64,000 nt of DNA from Paraburkholderia agricolaris (GTDB lineage Bacteria; Pseudomonadota; Gammaproteobacteria; Burkholderiales; Burkholderiaceae): assembly GCF_009455635.1 (NCBI RefSeq), contig NZ_QPER01000002.1:620001-684000 (forward strand), given 5' to 3'. Of this stretch, positions 61,168 to 64,000 are shown one piece after another. Within the stretch, counting starts at the first letter, position 1. Each line of letters starts with the position of its first letter. The position numbers were made by a program, and so were the translations under genes. The notes beneath the pieces were generated by a model. That model did not search any database. It had not been told where the DNA came from and saw only the letters and a list, made by a program, of their open reading frames with translations.

Positions 61168-61677
61168 TCATGAAGATTGGTTTGCGGCCCGACGCCGCCC
61201 AGTGCGTACAAAGTCCACGGACTTTGCCAAAACCAGAATAGAGATCGCTAGATTTATGGCATCCCCAAGGTCAAATGTCGCCCGATCCAGAACGGAGCGT
61301 GACGGGTTGCTCGGATCGTAGAATGCGTGGACGGCGGAACCGACCGGCCGCGAAAGACCATCGCGTGCCGCGACTGGCTCATATCGATACCAGTTCACGT
61401 CGAAGCCGTGAGCGATGTGGGTACTTTGGGCACTGTATGACTTACCGTCTACGATGTAGGTATAGGTCCATGACGGTGCCCACAACCGGTTTCCGTACTT
61501 CAGAGGTTTCGAGATCGTATCTATGGAGGTGATGGTTGCCCCAGTCTGAGCCCATGTCCGCTCCACTGCGAGGAAGTAGAGTTTCGATCCGACAACGGTA
61601 CCGGTATATCCGAGTATGCCGACCGCGAGTAATGCCAGCAATGCCAGAATCACTGTGCCGAAAATCTTGAGTTTCAT
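61168..61677 (-). CDS. DUF3592-family membrane protein
   Basis: 169 residues. N-terminal membrane segment (ILALLALLAVGILGYTGTVV), an extracytoplasmic beta-rich domain with the DUF3592 pattern (TGATITSIDTISKP, WTYTYIVDGKSYSAQ, VHAFYDPSNPSRSVLD), and a C-terminal hydrophobic segment (AINLAISILVLAKSV). Function of the family is unknown. Monocistronic, between two repeat copies. Confidence 0.85.
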   Translation of the reverse strand: MKLKIFGTVILALLALLAVGILGYTGTVVGSKLYFLAVERTWAQTGATITSIDTISKPLKYGNRLWAPSWTYTYIVDGKSYSAQSTHIAHGFDVNWYRYEPVAARDGLSRPVGSAVHAFYDPSNPSRSVLDRATFDLGDAINLAISILVLAKSVDFVRTGRRRAANQSS

Positions 61678-61713
61678 GGACTCTTCTCGGGGGAACCGTT
61701 GAATGGTTGCCGG

Positions 61714-61795
61714 ATTGTCTACGATCTACGCGACGATGTCGATCGTCAGAAAGTGTCCGCACTCAGTCGGATGATGAGCGGCTCAGTTCAACCCG
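61714..61795 (+). repeat. Dispersed hairpin repeat, copy D
   Basis: ATTGTCTACGATC (61714-61726), then ACTCAGTC-GGATGATGAG-CGGCTCAGTTC (61761-61789). Same module order and spacing as copy C. Confidence 0.65.
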
Positions 61796-61879
61796 TTGCG
61801 GTCATAGCCCATTTGTAATTCACTGCCGCAAAACGGTCCTCCAGGAAGGTTTGCGCAGCGCAGACTACCTTTCTGCGGA

Positions 61880-62269
61880 TCAATCGCCAGACGTTGATTC
61901 GCCGCTGCTGGAAGGAAATGGCCGAAGTGTTTCTTCTCGCGGCAGCTCTTTAGGGGCATCTGCGGCGAGCCCGTAAACCTCAATGCCACTTAACACGCCT
62001 TCACTCTCGAAAATAAATATCCCGGCGGGCTCATCGTTTGGTCCAAAGAAAAATTCTCCGAGGACGCGCACTCCTGGGGGCGCAGGTTGGCGGCCCTTGA
62101 TCTGGAAATTGACGCTTGCGCAGCCGCACGAACATTGCCAAGGAGTTATTTCTGCCGCCGCGAGTTGTTCGAGAAACTCTCTCGCCTCCGGATGGCCGTG
62201 CTCCAGCATCCACCGAGCGAGCGAAAATTCCGCGGCGGACAACGGACGGTTTGTTTCGCGAGTGCTCAT
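61880..62269 (-). CDS. Conserved hypothetical protein
   Basis: 129 residues. An N-terminal helical part (LSAAEFSLARWMLEHGHPEA, FLEQLAAAEITPW) leads into a short cysteine cluster CSCGCASVNFQI, then a beta-rich segment (GVRVLGEFFFGPNDEPAGIF, LSGIEVYGLA) and an acidic tail. No family is recognised. The Cys-x-Cys-x-Cys run suggests a structural metal. Monocistronic; an ATG three codons upstream is an alternative. Confidence 0.7.
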   Translation of the reverse strand: MSTRETNRPLSAAEFSLARWMLEHGHPEAREFLEQLAAAEITPWQCSCGCASVNFQIKGRQPAPPGVRVLGEFFFGPNDEPAGIFIFESEGVLSGIEVYGLAADAPKELPREETLRPFPSSSGESTSGD

Positions 62270-62507
62270 AGCGTGCAATTTCGGTTCGACACTAAATCAG
62301 CTTAGCACGGGAATGCCGGCCATCTGGTCAGTACGCATGCCAAAATCGGTCCGTCGCGAACGTCTCAATTTGGCCGACTGTACGCGTTCGGCCCATTCAC
62401 CGTGAGCCGCCGTTCGAAAGCTTGCACCCTAGGCCAGCGGCAGCTTTAAGCGTCATTTCCCAGCGGTTGCAAACGGCCAATTTGAGACATTCGACGGCAC
62501 CGCTTAA

Positions 62508-62520
62508 ACTGTTGACAATC
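62508..62520 (+). repeat. Dispersed motif near the GNAT pseudogene
   Basis: ACTGTTGACAATC is a member of the ATTGTTGACGATC family, 27 bp upstream of the GNAT pseudogene start. Other copies are at 47588, 49695, 50941, 52530, 57330 (inverted), 61002 and 61714. Confidence 0.5.
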
Positions 62521-62547
62521 ATTGCTCCCTGACACGCACTGAACGAA

Positions 62548-62986
62548 ATGAACCCGGAGGCATTTGTTGACGGCTTGGATGATCCAACCGCAGCGGGTGG
62601 CCCGATTCCTTTGCCCGATGGCTCGACCGTCGCACGTCTGCCCAGCACTGTCCGATGGATTTGGGACGGCGACGTTAGCGGCGCAATCGGATTTCGTTGG
62701 CAAGCTGGAACTGCCGAGTTGCCGCCGTACGTACTCGGACATATCGGTTTCTCAGTCGTGCCGTGGAAGCGAGGCAACGGCTACGCCAAGCAGGCGCTCA
62801 ATTTGATGTTGGGCAAAGCGAGGCGGCAAGGTTTGTCCTACGTCGAGCTAACGGTTGATCCCGAAAAATATAGCTTCGCAGCGGGTGATCGCAGCATGCA
62901 ATGGTGTCTTGATCGAACGCTTCAAAAAGGCGGCGGCCTATGGAGGTGCGGAGTCTCTTCGCTACCGCATTGAGCTACACGATTGA
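62548..62986 (+). pseudogene. GNAT acetyltransferase gene with a one-base frameshift
   Basis: The first frame gives normal GNAT sequence to YVELTVDPE (GHIGFSVVPWKRGNGYAKQA contains the acetyl-CoA loop). It then derails after a run of five A at 62864-62868. Removing one A restores DPENIASQRVI in place of DPEKYSF and continues in the +1 frame as NGVLIERFKKAAAYGG...LRYRIELHD with a stop at 62984. The unshifted frame ends at 62973 with an unrelated tail. Either a true frameshift mutation or a homopolymer sequencing error. Confidence 0.85.
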
Positions 62987-63140
62987 GGAACCTGTCGGAC
63001 CCCGTTCGGCCATTTTCAGCCAGTGGGGATCTGCGTGCGAGCGTCCGTCGACTGATGTTGAGCGGACGCTCGCTGCGCGGATATGTGATCAGCTTCGAAG
63101 CGCGGCCGTTGGCCTGCGGCGCTCGAAACGACCGTTCAGG

Positions 63141-64000
63141 TCAGTTGGTTTTTTGGACTGGCGGAGGCGACCACTGACCTTGCATGATTTCGGCCTTAGG
63201 CCAGTACGCCCGAATGAACAACTCAAAATCGCCCGTCGGCGCGGGCAGCCAGTTAGCGACTTTGTCTTCGCTCGGGCGTTTGTTCTGGACGTAAAGCGTC
63301 AGGGAGCCGTCCGGCCCGTATTTGAGGTCCTTGTTCTTGGTCCCCAATGAGAAGCGGTTGAGTTCGTTCGGCGCAAAGAAGTGAGCCTCGTCATACAGCG
63401 TGACCGACCAGAAACCATTCACGGGCGGAAGCTCGCCTTTGGGGAAAGTGACCTGATAGACGTTTGCGCCGTTCAATCGCTGATTCTGCGTATCGTATTC
63501 CTGCGCGAAATACGCAGACTCTTTTCGCGGATTGACAAAGATGTTCGCCTTGGCAGCCGCCGTGCGGCTGAAATAGTCCGTGCCAAATTGCGCGCCGTTC
63601 TGCGGTGCGATCCAGTTGTTCCCGACCGGCACGCCTGCGTAGTAATAGCTGTGCATTCCGGCGACCAGTTCCTTGTCCGCGTCAACTGCCGACTGCCTGA
63701 GCGTCTCGGCGACTTTCGGGTCCTTTGCAGCAGCGTCGAGCAACGAGTTGATCCACGCGTAGAGCGCTTCCTCGCCGGGCTGCGGAGGGACCGCCTTTAT
63801 AACCAGAGGCAGTTCGTCGAAGAATTTTTCGGGCTTCACCCATTGCGTTTCGGCGCCACTGCCTTGGGTTCCGCCAGCAGGATCGGAAAACTTCGGCAGC
63901 GCGCTCCAGTCTTTGGTCTTCGTCCTGCCGTTGAACTCGCTTAACGGATAAGACATGATCTGGCTCACCACCGGCCGGATGGCCTGGCGATCTTCCGCCG
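63141..64000 (-). CDS. DUF1254/DUF1214-family protein (5' end outside window)
   Basis: The frame is open to the window edge, so the N-terminal DUF1254 part is missing. The 286 residues present end with the DUF1214 domain: ANIFVNPRKESAYFAQEYDT, NGFWSVTLYDEAHFFAPNEL, RFSLGTKNKDLKYGPDGSLT, and ELFIRAYWPKAEIMQGQW. These exported proteins of unknown activity are common in soil bacteria. Transcription is toward the GNAT pseudogene. Confidence 0.88.
   Translation of the reverse strand, partial: AEDRQAIRPVVSQIMSYPLSEFNGRTKTKDWSALPKFSDPAGGTQGSGAETQWVKPEKFFDELPLVIKAVPPQPGEEALYAWINSLLDAAAKDPKVAETLRQSAVDADKELVAGMHSYYYAGVPVGNNWIAPQNGAQFGTDYFSRTAAAKANIFVNPRKESAYFAQEYDTQNQRLNGANVYQVTFPKGELPPVNGFWSVTLYDEAHFFAPNELNRFSLGTKNKDLKYGPDGSLTLYVQNKRPSEDKVANWLPAPTGDFELFIRAYWPKAEIMQGQWSPPPVQKTN

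Noticed and set aside
47114..63140. Interpretation of the single-gene units as integron cassettes
   Set aside because: Genes point in both directions and the repeats lack the attC GTTRRRY/RYYYAAC ends; no integron integrase is present.

Overview
The window looks like a chromosomal segment of a GC-rich betaproteobacterium in the Burkholderia/Paraburkholderia/Caballeronia group. The basis is its high-GC codon usage, a Burkholderiales-type general porin, a type VI secretion (T6SS) cluster of Burkholderia style, a collagen-like GGS-repeat exported protein, and many solitary LysR, GntR and ABC-transporter units. No rRNA, tRNA or CRISPR array was recognised.

Layout. (1) 1-9.1 kb is the 3' end of a T6SS operon on the + strand: an unnamed partial gene, then tssM, tssA, tssF, tssG and the lipoprotein tssJ, tightly packed or overlapping. 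Sheath, spike and ATPase genes must lie outside the window. (2) 9.2-15.6 kb holds a GGS/collagen-like secreted protein, an amino-acid binding protein, a PotF-like polyamine binding protein plus a relic of a second copy of its 3' end, and a DmpA-like aminopeptidase divergent from a LuxR-type regulator. (3) 15.7-26 kb holds kup, a DUF2235 hydrolase with a lectin-like tail, a large KfrA-like coiled-coil protein, an ECF42-type sigma factor coupled to a YciI/DGPF protein, a cold-shock/zinc-ribbon/CFI-box fusion, and a response regulator whose receiver has lost its key residues. (4) 26-33 kb holds a sugar-type ABC transporter operon with a FadR-family regulator and two matching operators, then a NarL-type two-component pair. 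(5) 33-46.8 kb holds a candidate T6SS effector-like membrane protein, a glycine-zipper protein, a LysR/amidohydrolase/MFS unit, and a three-gene operon (molybdopterin oxidoreductase fused to a ferredoxin reductase, an ornithine-cyclodeaminase-like enzyme, an AtoE-like transporter) divergent from a LysR gene, followed by a porin.

(6) 47-63 kb is different in character. It has short, mostly single-gene units (GNAT, proline dehydrogenase, a lone lspA, GFA, nucleotidyltransferase, a lone leuB, YciI, VOC, small membrane proteins, DUF3592) separated by long non-coding gaps with several families of decayed dispersed repeats. Three genes are visibly damaged: an internally deleted GNAT, a PhyH-like dioxygenase with two nonsense codons, and a GNAT with a one-base frameshift. 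A structured leader resembling the C4/CI antisense RNA of P1/P4-type phages sits at 54.7-54.9 kb, between two inverted copies of a ~143-bp repeat. The window ends inside a DUF1254/DUF1214 protein gene.

All family names come from recognising sequence motifs by eye; no database search was possible.
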